Shown here: positions 1 through 8,012 of the stretch, piece by piece
Layout: every line of letters begins with the position of its first letter
Position numbering within the stretch: the stretch's first letter is position 1
Assembly (NCBI GenBank): GCA_018668635.1
Contig: JABJCN010000122.1
Coordinates: 1-34,938, forward strand
Length of the DNA: 34,938 nt
Direction of reading: 5' to 3'
Origin: Opitutia bacterium
Lineage (GTDB): Bacteria; Verrucomicrobiota; Verrucomicrobiia; Opitutales; JABJCN01
The notes under the pieces: model-generated
What the model saw: only the letters and a program-made list of their open reading frames with translations
Databases searched by the model: none
What the model was told of the DNA's origin: nothing
Position numbers and translations under genes: made by a program

Positions 1-762
1 CTGCGCAAGGTCTCGGGGGTGAAAACAATCCCGAACCTGAAGACCCGACCCGGAAAATCCAATGTATTTTAACGGACGTTTCCTTAGCCAGGAATTGATC
101 CAGAAGCTAATGATTCCTTGGTCCGGACGGCCGAATTGACCCGCTCCAGCAAGAACACCGCAACGATTGACCCAAACAGGAAGGTCAAATGCCTCACCAT
201 ATTCAAGTGCAATGGTTTCAGACGCAATTTTGGTCGAACCATAGAGGGAAACAGGAGCTTGAGTTGAGAATGCCTCATTAATGCCAGATTCAGTAAGTCC
301 ACCTGCGAGCTTCTTGCCCTGCTTAAGGACAAAGGCATCACCGGTAGATTCCACAGGGATATTGGCCAAGGCAGATACCGAGTATACTCGACTGGTGCTG
401 ATAAGAAGAAAACCCGCGCTAGATTTACGGCAATACTCAAGAATATTGATAGTCGACTGGAGATTGTGCTCCAGTAACTGACGGGGACCGGTGGAACCTT
501 GCAATCCGGCAAGTACAGATGGATTAGCAGCAGCATCGATAACCCAATCAGCAGGAGGTAATGCATCAACATCGCTGGACAAGCGAATATCGCCGGAGAA
601 GACTTGAATTCCTAATGACTCCAGTAGAGATTTATTAAGGTAGGCACCGGTTCGGGAAAAGTTGTCGATGCCAAAGATTGTTGAACCGGAAAGATGCTCA
701 CGAATTGTCTGAGCAATTCTAGAGCCAACAAAACCACATATCCCTGTAATCAGGATTCTCAT
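1..762 (-). CDS. NAD-dependent sugar epimerase/dehydratase, CDP-paratose 2-epimerase-like (3' end cut by window)
   Basis: Reading leftward from an ATG at 760-762, the frame stays open for 254 codons to base 1, so the C-terminus is missing. The N-terminus has a Rossmann GxxGxxG dinucleotide motif (G7, G10, G13), and the extended-SDR catalytic pair is seen as YGSTK (Y174, K178) after an STSRVYS strand. The spacing and the SLYGSTK neighbourhood resemble CDP-paratose/CDP-tyvelose 2-epimerases, which act on nucleotide sugars in the cytoplasm; the exact substrate is inference. Its ATG overlaps the stop of the upstream membrane glycosyltransferase by four bases (ATGA), so the two are almost certainly co-translated. 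A role in preparing a sugar donor or a surface-glycan sugar for that transferase is plausible. Confidence 0.78.
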   Translation of the reverse strand, partial: MRILITGICGFVGSRIAQTIREHLSGSTIFGIDNFSRTGAYLNKSLLESLGIQVFSGDIRLSSDVDALPPADWVIDAAANPSVLAGLQGSTGPRQLLEHNLQSTINILEYCRKSSAGFLLISTSRVYSVSALANIPVESTGDAFVLKQGKKLAGGLTESGINEAFSTQAPVSLYGSTKIASETIALEYGEAFDLPVWVNRCGVLAGAGQFGRPDQGIISFWINSWLRKRPLKYIGFSGSGLQVRDCFHPRDLAQ

Positions 763-2258
763 GTATCCTTAATAAGGAACTTAAGGACACGATGTCGATC
801 AAGGTTTCGTTCTTCAACCATTGAATGGGTATTTTCAATAAAATCCAGAAATAAGGATTCCTCCGCATTCGTTTCCCCAACTGAAACGAATAGTAACTCC
901 GGAATTTTTAGAGTATCATCCTCGTAATTGAAAGTCTTCAATTCCGAGGAAAATTGATTCATATGCTGAACAAAAGAAGAATCTCGAGTGATACGATAGA
1001 CTAAAGATGAATTGCTGAAGTATGAAAGATGGTAGAATGCAGTGTTGTCGTTTACAAAAATAGGAAGTTTTTCTCCAAAGACAGTCGCATAATAATTAGG
1101 TATTCCAAAATCCCTGAAAGCCTTGGTAAAACGGTGGCTGTTGAGAGCGAAAAATCCAAGGCAAAAAATGGTGTAGACAATCAAATATCGATTCATTCGA
1201 GGAATATCAGCATCCCTAAAACGGCCAAGAAAACCCTTTATAAAGTGAGCGATAAAAAATGCCAAAGCCATTACAGTAGGCAAGAAATACTTCACATTGG
1301 CTGCCACCTCCAGAACCTTGAATTTTGCCAACAAAACGAGAACGCCGGGAACCAACAACCATAGGGACATGGCCATCAATATTGATGGAGAATTATTTTG
1401 GGGGCTACAGGGGAAGTCTGTATCCGCAGGCTTATGAAGGAATAAATAAATTGCCAGAAGTACTAACAGCGGAAGGGGAAAAAGAATAAAATTCCCATAA
1501 AGGTTAAAAATCTTAATCAAATGATTTTCGGTCAGGAGAAGACCCGCTTCGGCTTTATTTGAAATAATAGACATCTGTGAAAGGAAAACCTGAAGGCCAA
1601 GTATGCAAAAACATACCCACCCGAACAAGAATGACAGGTAGACTTTTACCCTCAGGCGTCCGGCACTTCGATCCACGAAACAAATCGATGCCAGCAGTAA
1701 TCCGTTATAAAGACCCCCATAATAATGAGTAAAGGGGAGAAGGAAAGCCAGAGCAGCATTTGCAGACAATAATTTCCCTGAAGGCTTCACATCCTGTATC
1801 AATCTACACCAACAGTAAATTGAAAGCACTGAAACCATGAAATACATCGCATATGGACGAGCTTCCACAGTCTGCTGATGTAGCTCCACCGCAAAACAGA
1901 ATATCGTTAATACGGTTAAAGTTGAAGTGGGACGATCAAAAAAGAGGTAAAGGCACTTGTAGGCGTAAGGTATGGAAATCAATGAAAAGAACAAACTTGG
2001 AAACCGAAAAGAGAATGAACCATCCCCAAAGACCGTTTCCTGAAACCATAAAACTAGAAAATAAGCCGGTGGAAGGCTATTCACACCAGCATGAAAGGAG
2101 CTGCAAAGACTTCCAAAACCATGATTAGATACCTGATAATGAGTAAAAATCTCATCCAACCAAAAATCCTTCGCTGAATGAATGTAGAAAAAGCCTGTCA
2201 CATATGCCGCCCCGAGTAGAAACAAGCAAGCCGCGGGAATAGACTTAGAGGACTTCAT
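759..2258 (-). CDS. GT39/ArnT-like polytopic membrane glycosyltransferase
   Basis: A 499-residue, very hydrophobic protein with roughly ten or more predicted membrane segments spread over its length. After the first segment it has a WLDEIF motif; an acidic pair in the first large extracytoplasmic loop is the hallmark of GT-C fold enzymes of the PMT/ArnT (GT39, PF13231-like) group. These use polyprenyl-linked sugars to glycosylate lipids or proteins on the outer side of the inner membrane. The C-terminal ~100 residues are soluble. It follows the aldolase gene by 23 bp and overlaps the epimerase gene by 4 bp. The donor and acceptor are unknown. The family assignment rests on topology and the acidic motif only, so a neighbouring GT-C family is possible. 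Confidence 0.7.
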   Translation of the reverse strand: MKSSKSIPAACLFLLGAAYVTGFFYIHSAKDFWLDEIFTHYQVSNHGFGSLCSSFHAGVNSLPPAYFLVLWFQETVFGDGSFSFRFPSLFFSLISIPYAYKCLYLFFDRPTSTLTVLTIFCFAVELHQQTVEARPYAMYFMVSVLSIYCWCRLIQDVKPSGKLLSANAALAFLLPFTHYYGGLYNGLLLASICFVDRSAGRLRVKVYLSFLFGWVCFCILGLQVFLSQMSIISNKAEAGLLLTENHLIKIFNLYGNFILFPLPLLVLLAIYLFLHKPADTDFPCSPQNNSPSILMAMSLWLLVPGVLVLLAKFKVLEVAANVKYFLPTVMALAFFIAHFIKGFLGRFRDADIPRMNRYLIVYTIFCLGFFALNSHRFTKAFRDFGIPNYYATVFGEKLPIFVNDNTAFYHLSYFSNSSLVYRITRDSSFVQHMNQFSSELKTFNYEDDTLKIPELLFVSVGETNAEESLFLDFIENTHSMVEERNLDRHRVLKFLIKDT

Positions 2259-2281
2259 CCAAAAACTTCATAGGGTGATAA

Positions 2282-3235
2282 TTAATCCATCATTTTCAAA
2301 TGCCGGCCGGCCCAATTTGTCCACCATGTATCAAATTGCTTTAATTGAGCCTTGGCGTAACCTTTTTGGCTGGGGCTCAACTCATCGGATTCATTGAAAT
2401 GTAACTGGTATTCAGACTCACCCCGGAGGGTCAAAAGGTACTTGTAGTAGAGGACAAGATCAGGTCCCTCATCAAAAGTGGAAAGAACCTGTAAAGACAC
2501 ACTGAGTTCCTGGGCAAATCGATTGGCTTCAGCATCACCGGCAACAGCCTGCCGGCATAAATTATAGTAGTGCAGGATTTCCTTGGGAATGACATTACCT
2601 ATTCCAGTAATCGCACCCACTGCACCACAGTTGACCACCCCATGAAAAACCTGTGTATCGACTCCGGCAAGAAGGAGAAGATCAGGATCACTGCTAGTAA
2701 TATGTTCAGAAGCATAGCTCAATGAATCGGCTCCTCCAAATTCTTTGAAACCAACCAAATGAGGAAACTCATTTTGCAAGTCAAAGAAAAGGTCAGCCTT
2801 GGTCTCAAACCCATAGTACGGACTGTTATAGATGATTGAAGGCAAGCCGTTTGCCATCTCCAGTATTCCGGCAAAATGGGCTCGTTGGGCTGCAGGGGAT
2901 GTCCCCCGGGAAAGCACTCGGGGAATCAACATAAGACCTTTTGCTCCAACCCGGACAGCATGGGCAGCATGAGCTGCGGCCTGTTTAGGATTTTGGGCCC
3001 CTGTACCGACAATAACAGGAATACCCGCATCAACAAGCATGGTTACCCCCTCTTGACGCTGTGCATCGGTCAGTAATGGCCAATCCCCCATCGAACCGCA
3101 GTAAACAACGGCACTCATTCCGGTTTCCATCAGAGACTCAGCCTTCTTGACCAGCGAAAGGTAATTCGGGGTGCGGTCTGCGTTGCAGGGTGTCATTAAG
3201 GCGGGTATAACGCCGTGGTAACAATTTGTTTCCAT
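2282..3235 (-). CDS. DHDPS/N-acetylneuraminate lyase-family aldolase or deaminase
   Basis: A 317-residue class I aldolase of the DapA/NanA superfamily (PF00701). The Schiff-base lysine is K164 in VGFKEFGG and the partner tyrosine is Y136 in IIYNSP. The usual GTTGE phosphate/carboxylate loop is replaced by GSMGDW (residues 47-52), which argues against true dihydrodipicolinate synthase and for a catabolic subfamily, such as 2-keto-3-deoxy sugar acid aldolases/dehydratases or hydroxyproline-pathway deaminases. There is no signal peptide, so it is cytosolic. It lies 45 bp downstream of the SMP-30-like lactonase and is probably in the same transcript as the Gfo/Idh oxidoreductase. A role in cleaving or dehydrating a sugar-acid intermediate fits the context but is inferred. 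Confidence 0.85.
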   Translation of the reverse strand: METNCYHGVIPALMTPCNADRTPNYLSLVKKAESLMETGMSAVVYCGSMGDWPLLTDAQRQEGVTMLVDAGIPVIVGTGAQNPKQAAAHAAHAVRVGAKGLMLIPRVLSRGTSPAAQRAHFAGILEMANGLPSIIYNSPYYGFETKADLFFDLQNEFPHLVGFKEFGGADSLSYASEHITSSDPDLLLLAGVDTQVFHGVVNCGAVGAITGIGNVIPKEILHYYNLCRQAVAGDAEANRFAQELSVSLQVLSTFDEGPDLVLYYKYLLTLRGESEYQLHFNESDELSPSQKGYAKAQLKQFDTWWTNWAGRHLKMMD

Positions 3236-3280
3236 AAACGAGGGAGTGTGCGGGACACCTTAAGACTGCCAAGTGAAAAA

Positions 3281-4243
3281 TTACTTGATGGATTCCTCTA
3301 GGGGATAAGCCTGTGGACCCTTCTGGTAAAGGATACCTCGTGTACGAGTCTTCATGCGGTAAATCCTGTCAAAACAGGTTATGTACATGAACTCCAATTC
3401 GGGACCAGCAAAGGTAACACTGGTCATACCCTTGATCCATCTTGGCCCGGGGATAACGCCGCTGACACGACCAGTGGGGTCAAAGAACTGAACCTCCAGT
3501 TCCGTAGCAACATAGTAACGTCCATAAGCATCAGTAATCATGCCATCACCACGGCAAGATGGTTTAAAAACCGGAAGTACGGCCCGTTCGGAATCGGGAT
3601 CCGCTCTACGACGCATGGTCATGTAAGGCTGGCGATACTTAAGGGCACCATCTGCTTCGATACGAAAAGCCCAACAATGTTTACCGCGAAAATCAGAAAC
3701 AGACAGTGTACCCTGGTCCGGGGAAAGGCAAATGCCATTGGGCGCATTGATGCCGATGTCAGCGGGCTTGATTTCCTTGGTTTCCAGGTTGATGAAGGTA
3801 ACCTGCTTTTTAGATGTTTCAGTGAAATAAATATGACCCTTGTGGGTAACGACAAGGTCATTGGGGCGCACATCTCTGGCCAAAACATTTATTTTACTGG
3901 TCCTGATATCAACACTTACCAGTTCACGAAATCTTGCCCGGCAGGCATAAAGGTTCCCATCCGGTCCAAACTTCATACCGCTGACACCGGTGATCCCCTT
4001 GAGGAAAGGGGATATTTTTCCGGTAGGACTGATAAAAAAAAGCCCTTCTTCGCTTTTCATGTCTGAAAAATAAAAGTTTCCCTGACCATCCGCAGTTGGC
4101 GCATCGGCAAAACCAATTCCATCAACCACCAAATCCCAGTGCTCTCCGGGAACCAGAACCTGCGATAGAGGCATATCCTGAGCGCTTAAATTAGGGAAGC
4201 AAATGCAGTAAAAGATGATTCCAAGTGAAATGTTTCTGATCAC
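3281..4243 (-). CDS. Exported SMP-30/gluconolactonase/LRE-like beta-propeller protein
   Basis: A 320-residue protein with a Sec signal peptide (hydrophobic residues 5-21, then SAQ). The body is an SMP-30/gluconolactonase/LRE propeller (PF08450): repeated short blades such as GNFYFSD, GNLYACR and GHIYFTE, and an APNGICLSPD segment carrying the metal-binding Asn typical of the family, followed by a VSDF strand. Family members hydrolyse sugar lactones with a divalent metal. Start is GTG (4241-4243) with no visible ribosome-binding site. It lies 67 bp downstream of the Gfo/Idh gene. A dehydrogenase/lactonase pair is the usual logic for converting an aldose to an aldonic acid, here both exported. 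The exact lactone is unknown. Confidence 0.82.
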   Translation of the reverse strand: MIRNISLGIIFYCICFPNLSAQDMPLSQVLVPGEHWDLVVDGIGFADAPTADGQGNFYFSDMKSEEGLFFISPTGKISPFLKGITGVSGMKFGPDGNLYACRARFRELVSVDIRTSKINVLARDVRPNDLVVTHKGHIYFTETSKKQVTFINLETKEIKPADIGINAPNGICLSPDQGTLSVSDFRGKHCWAFRIEADGALKYRQPYMTMRRRADPDSERAVLPVFKPSCRGDGMITDAYGRYYVATELEVQFFDPTGRVSGVIPGPRWIKGMTSVTFAGPELEFMYITCFDRIYRMKTRTRGILYQKGPQAYPLEESIK

Positions 4244-4310
4244 TTTGTGAAATATTAGGAGAATGATACAGGATTAGAGGTGCCAATGAAACCCGAACCG
4301 AGTACTTGGA

Positions 4311-5732
4311 TTAGACGGGCAATTCCCAACCCTTTCGGTAGGTACGACGAATGAACTGATCTGCGGCAGGACAGCCCTTGGCCTTTAGGGCCTTTGCATC
4401 CCATTCAATCTTTTCACCGGTACGAATGGCTACATTGCCAAGAAGCACTGTCTCTGAAAACGGACCAGACTGGCTGAAGTTGGATAAAGGAAGCTTTCCT
4501 CCATTACGAATGGCATTGATCCACTCGAAGTCCTCGTCCTTTGTCCGGGCAAGCTTTTGCTTGGGGGCCTTGAATCCTTCATTAACAAAATCAATGTACC
4601 CTTTTTCACCAGTGGTGACCGTACCATCCTTATGTTTTACGACAAAATTCGTGTTGCTACGATTGAAGTAGAGGTTGCCCTTGGTGCCAACAAGTATGGA
4701 TCCGTATCTGGAGGACCCGCTAAATTTGCCTTTTTTATCTTTCCGATAGAGTTCAACCCCTTCCCAGAGCTCCTTTGCAGGAACCTTTGGGTCATCACCA
4801 TCTCGACCATCATACCATTTGAGAGTGACTGGCGGCTTATCACAACGACCGGGGAACTGATAGGTTACAACCGACCATTTGGGAGGTGAAACTTCAGTAT
4901 TGCCTCCAGATTCTGCTTCGACAGAAATTGGCGCACCTAGTTCCAGCGCCCAGTATGCCATGTCCATGATATGGCAGGCCATGTCGCCGAGTGCACCGGT
5001 TCCGTAATCCCACCAACCTCGCCAATTGAAAGGGAGGATTCCCTTGCCATAATCATTCTTTGGAGCAGGTCCAAGCCAAAGGTCCCAATCAAGATGTTTG
5101 GGTATCTCAACCTTTTCTGGAAATTTCTTCATACCCTGGGGCCAAATCGGACGGTTGGTCATGACATGAGCCTCTGTGACATCACCAATAATGCCTGCAC
5201 GAATCAATTCAACTGCTCGGCGAATAGGTTCGCCTGCATGGGCCTGATTACCCATTTGGGTAACCACTCCCTTCTGTTCAGAAATCTCCTTCATTAGGCG
5301 TGCCTCATGAACAGACCATGTCAGTGGTTTCTGTGTATAACAATGCTTTCCCATCTGCATGGCAAGGAGAGAGGCGGGAGCATGAAGATGGTCCGGAGTG
5401 CTTACGGTCACAGCATCGATATCCTTATCCATCTCCTCCAGCATCTTGCGAAAATCCTTGTAGACTTTCACCCTCCCATCGCTCTCAGTAAAATACTCGA
5501 TCAAGCGGGAACCACGATTGGTATCGACATCGCATAGTGCGACGATCTTGGCGCCATACTTGTCAGCACCCATTACATCGCTCGAGCCTTTGCCCCCAAC
5601 ACCGATGCCAGCTACATTAACACGACTGTTGGCACCAAAAACATGACTGGGCACGTAGTTACAGGCAAATGCCGCTGTTGCAGAGCCCTTAATGAATGTT
5701 CTCCGGGAGGAATCAGTCTTTTTAAACTTCAT
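4311..5732 (-). CDS. Tat-exported Gfo/Idh/MocA-family oxidoreductase
   Basis: A 473-residue NAD(P)-dependent oxidoreductase. The N-terminus carries a twin-arginine signal (SSRRTFIKG, R10-R11) and a short hydrophobic stretch. The Rossmann fold begins around residue 38 with a GIGVGGKG dinucleotide loop, and the catalytic lysine sits in QKP (K135) instead of the classical EKP. A downstream DMACHIMDMAYW helix supplies the usual active-site His. Exported members such as glucose-fructose oxidoreductase keep a tightly bound cofactor; that this one does is inference. It is the first gene of the leftward run (lactonase, aldolase, GT39, epimerase) and is divergent from the gene at 5919, with 186 bp between. 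It probably oxidises a sugar, polyol or glycoside. Confidence 0.9.
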   Translation of the reverse strand: MKFKKTDSSRRTFIKGSATAAFACNYVPSHVFGANSRVNVAGIGVGGKGSSDVMGADKYGAKIVALCDVDTNRGSRLIEYFTESDGRVKVYKDFRKMLEEMDKDIDAVTVSTPDHLHAPASLLAMQMGKHCYTQKPLTWSVHEARLMKEISEQKGVVTQMGNQAHAGEPIRRAVELIRAGIIGDVTEAHVMTNRPIWPQGMKKFPEKVEIPKHLDWDLWLGPAPKNDYGKGILPFNWRGWWDYGTGALGDMACHIMDMAYWALELGAPISVEAESGGNTEVSPPKWSVVTYQFPGRCDKPPVTLKWYDGRDGDDPKVPAKELWEGVELYRKDKKGKFSGSSRYGSILVGTKGNLYFNRSNTNFVVKHKDGTVTTGEKGYIDFVNEGFKAPKQKLARTKDEDFEWINAIRNGGKLPLSNFSQSGPFSETVLLGNVAIRTGEKIEWDAKALKAKGCPAADQFIRRTYRKGWELPV

Positions 5733-5881
5733 GGGATTGTATTGTTGGAGGTTAATTTAAAATTGAAGGGACAATGAGTGATAAAAAGAGGTTCTAGAAG
5801 GATCCGAAATAAGAAAGTTGAGGTCATCCCAATGGCAAGCGTTTTGCAATGAAGATATATTCTTCCAAGCCCTGACAAGGT

Positions 5882-5909
5882 TTGACAGGCATCACAGCAA
5901 CAATAATTA
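5882..5909 (+). promoter_or_regulatory. Candidate sigma70-type promoter giving a near-leaderless transcript
   Basis: TTGACA at 5882-5887 is a perfect -35 box. After a 16-base spacer comes TAATTA at 5904-5909, a fair -10. The expected start of transcription would fall about 3-6 bases before the ATG at 5919, with no purine-rich ribosome site in between. This lies in the divergent region between the Gfo/Idh gene and the propeller-like gene. The match is by eye and unscored. Confidence 0.4.
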
Positions 5910-5918
5910 AGATGCGTT

Positions 5919-7034
5919 ATGACCGATATTCTCGAATCATCCAATCTTCGTGAAAAATTATGTACCCTGGGGCTGGCACTGGTCAACCAGGAGTTGGCTC
6001 AGGTTGCAGTTCCACCACAAAACGCATCAGATGGCTACTGGTTTGGTGGTGGCAATGTAATCATGGACAAAGATGGTTCGCTCCTTCTTTGTGGACGCTA
6101 TCGGAATTATGGAGACTCTCGCACGGGAACAGGCGCAGGCGAACGCGGCTTGGAATTCGCAATCTTTCGTTCACCCGACCCTTTTGGCAACTGGGAAAAG
6201 ATCAAAAGCTTCACCAAGTCAGATCTGGCTTGTAACGGGTTAGATGTTGTATCCATTGAGGGCGGTGGACTCCTCCGCACCGAAAAAGGCTATGAACTCT
6301 TCATCTCAACGGAGAAGGACAAAAGTTATCCCGAAGGATTTGAAGGATTTCAAAAACCAGGGACGGGAGTCTGGAGCATCGATTGGCTGGTAACGGATCG
6401 GATCGAGAACCTAAATTCATCCAAACTGATATCCATCCTCAAGACCGAGGACTTGGCGACCCTGCACATCAAGGACCCGGTACCAGTCCCCCACCCCAAT
6501 TCAGGCACTGCCCTACTATTTTGTAATCACCCTTTTAACTGGAGTAGTTCCAATACCGGTCTGGCTACACGAGAATCTGGTACAGAGAAATTTATCCGTG
6601 TCACAGACTCCATCCTTCAAAGAGGCAAGGCATGGGATGTTGCCTGTACTCGCCTGACTGAACGTCTGCCACTTCCTCGGGTTGGTATTCTGAAGGATTT
6701 GCCAGCACTCTCATTGTATTTCTATGATGGTGCGGAATGCTTGAGACAACTGGATGAAAACCCACTTGCAGTCACCCGAACCCGAGGTTGGTCCTGCGAG
6801 GAAATTGGAGGATTGGCCGTTGGGATCGATGATGAATTCCCAAAACTGGAACGTCTCTCGGTGAATTTCCCCCTCTTCACCTCAACGAATGGTACCGGAT
6901 CCAGTCGCTACGTTAGTACTGTGGTGACACACGACGGCATCCTATCTGCTTGGCAGCAATCGCAGAACGACCGATCCCAACCATTGGTCACACACTTCCT
7001 TGCCATGGAGGAAGTGGAAAATATTTTAAATTAA
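5919..7034 (+). CDS. Conserved-looking protein of unknown function, possible glycosidase-type beta-propeller
   Basis: A 371-residue protein with no signal peptide that I cannot assign to a named family. It contains repeated beta-rich segments ending in acidic/aromatic turns, such as GGGNVIMDKDGSLLLCGRY near residue 48, FAIFRSPDPFGNWEKI near residue 83 and a later SRYVSTVVTHDGILSAWQQ. This style (an SPD-x-W blade, then 'VVTHDGILSAW') is seen in five-bladed propellers of the GH43/GH32/GH130 and sialidase type, so a cytosolic glycoside hydrolase or phosphorylase-like role is possible. No catalytic residues could be identified with confidence. It starts a plus-strand group with two TIM-barrel isomerases and is divergent from the oxidoreductase operon. 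Confidence 0.6.
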   Translation: MTDILESSNLREKLCTLGLALVNQELAQVAVPPQNASDGYWFGGGNVIMDKDGSLLLCGRYRNYGDSRTGTGAGERGLEFAIFRSPDPFGNWEKIKSFTKSDLACNGLDVVSIEGGGLLRTEKGYELFISTEKDKSYPEGFEGFQKPGTGVWSIDWLVTDRIENLNSSKLISILKTEDLATLHIKDPVPVPHPNSGTALLFCNHPFNWSSSNTGLATRESGTEKFIRVTDSILQRGKAWDVACTRLTERLPLPRVGILKDLPALSLYFYDGAECLRQLDENPLAVTRTRGWSCEEIGGLAVGIDDEFPKLERLSVNFPLFTSTNGTGSSRYVSTVVTHDGILSAWQQSQNDRSQPLVTHFLAMEEVENILN

Positions 7035-7053
7035 TGACAACCCAAGCCCAATC

Positions 7054-7953
7054 ATGAAAACCAATCGACGCAATTTCCTAAAGAACACCGCAGGGCTCGC
7101 CGCCGGAACCGCACTTTGTACAAATACAGAGGCGCAAGTCCCCCGCGACCAAACCCCGAACAATTTCAAAATTTCCAAGGGTCGGATCAACCAGTCTGTA
7201 ATGGGTTGGTGCTTTAACCCTATGCCAACCCCAGACCTCGCACACGCCTGCAAAAAGATAGGACTGGTTGCCATGGAAGGCATTGGTCGGAATCATTATC
7301 CACTTGTGAAAAAACTTGGCATGACCATCTCACTGGTCGGGAGCCACGGGTTCAAGAAAGGGCCTGTTGACCCTGAGAACCATGCCGAATGCAGTAAAAA
7401 GCTAAACGACGCCATCGAGCTTTGCGCAAAGGAAGGCTACAAGCGCGTCATCACATTTACCGGCATGTCAGCAAAGGGAATCTCTGACGAGGCTGCAGCC
7501 AAAAACTGCATTGATGTATGGAAGTCTGTACTCCCAAAGGCCGAAAAGCACGGGGTCACCCTCTGCCTTGAACACCTAAACTCCAGAGATGATTCCCATC
7601 CGATGAAAGGCCATCCCGGATACTGGGGCGACGACGTGGACCTCTGTGCCGAACTTATAAATAAGGTCGGCTCCCCCAGCCTAAAGCTCCTCTTCGACGT
7701 CTATCATGTCCAAATCATGAATGGGGACGTCATCCGCCGTATCCGCCAGTACAAGGATATTATCGGACACTACCATACCGCCGGTAACCCCGGGCGCGCG
7801 GAACTCGACGAGACTCAGGAAATCAATTATCCGGCTGTTATGCGCGCCATCGTCGAGTCCGGGTATAAGGGTTACGTTGCCCAGGAGTTTATTCCGACAT
7901 GGGATGACAAAGTTGCCGCCCTACGCCATTCAGCAATGGTATGTGATGTCTAA
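7054..7953 (+). CDS. Tat-exported hydroxypyruvate isomerase-like TIM-barrel protein
   Basis: A 299-residue protein with a twin-arginine signal at the very N-terminus (NRRNFLKN) followed by a small-residue hydrophobic stretch. The mature part is an AP-endonuclease-2/xylose-isomerase-like TIM barrel (PF01261) with the hydroxypyruvate isomerase pattern: CLEHLNS (metal Glu), LFDVYHVQ (metal Asp and His), GHYHTAGNPGR and a final AQEF (metal Glu). All expected metal ligands appear present, so it is likely an active isomerase or epimerase of a small sugar or keto acid. It starts 19 bp after the propeller-like gene. Export of a hydroxypyruvate isomerase homologue is odd for the classical cytosolic enzyme but is common in Verrucomicrobiota and Planctomycetota. 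Confidence 0.88.
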   Translation: MKTNRRNFLKNTAGLAAGTALCTNTEAQVPRDQTPNNFKISKGRINQSVMGWCFNPMPTPDLAHACKKIGLVAMEGIGRNHYPLVKKLGMTISLVGSHGFKKGPVDPENHAECSKKLNDAIELCAKEGYKRVITFTGMSAKGISDEAAAKNCIDVWKSVLPKAEKHGVTLCLEHLNSRDDSHPMKGHPGYWGDDVDLCAELINKVGSPSLKLLFDVYHVQIMNGDVIRRIRQYKDIIGHYHTAGNPGRAELDETQEINYPAVMRAIVESGYKGYVAQEFIPTWDDKVAALRHSAMVCDV

Positions 7954-8012
7954 TAATTTGGCCAAGCAAGCAACCTGGTCTTTCTCAATCAACGTTATTC
8001 CCCCCTTGTAAA

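Noticed and set aside
84-572. Minus-strand 162-residue frame
   Set aside because: It is a shifted frame of the epimerase gene, which runs 1-762 on the same strand and has the Rossmann and YxxxK motifs. No motif in the 162-residue frame.
1029-1364. Plus-strand 111-residue frame opposite the GT39 gene
   Set aside because: It lies entirely within the membrane glycosyltransferase gene and has no motif or ribosome site.
3677-4066. Plus-strand 129-residue frame
   Set aside because: Antisense to the SMP-30-like gene; composition is typical of a shadow frame.
5729-5986. Minus-strand 85-residue frame in the divergent promoter region
   Set aside because: It overlaps the starts of both divergent genes and has no signal or motif; it would block the region that should hold promoters.
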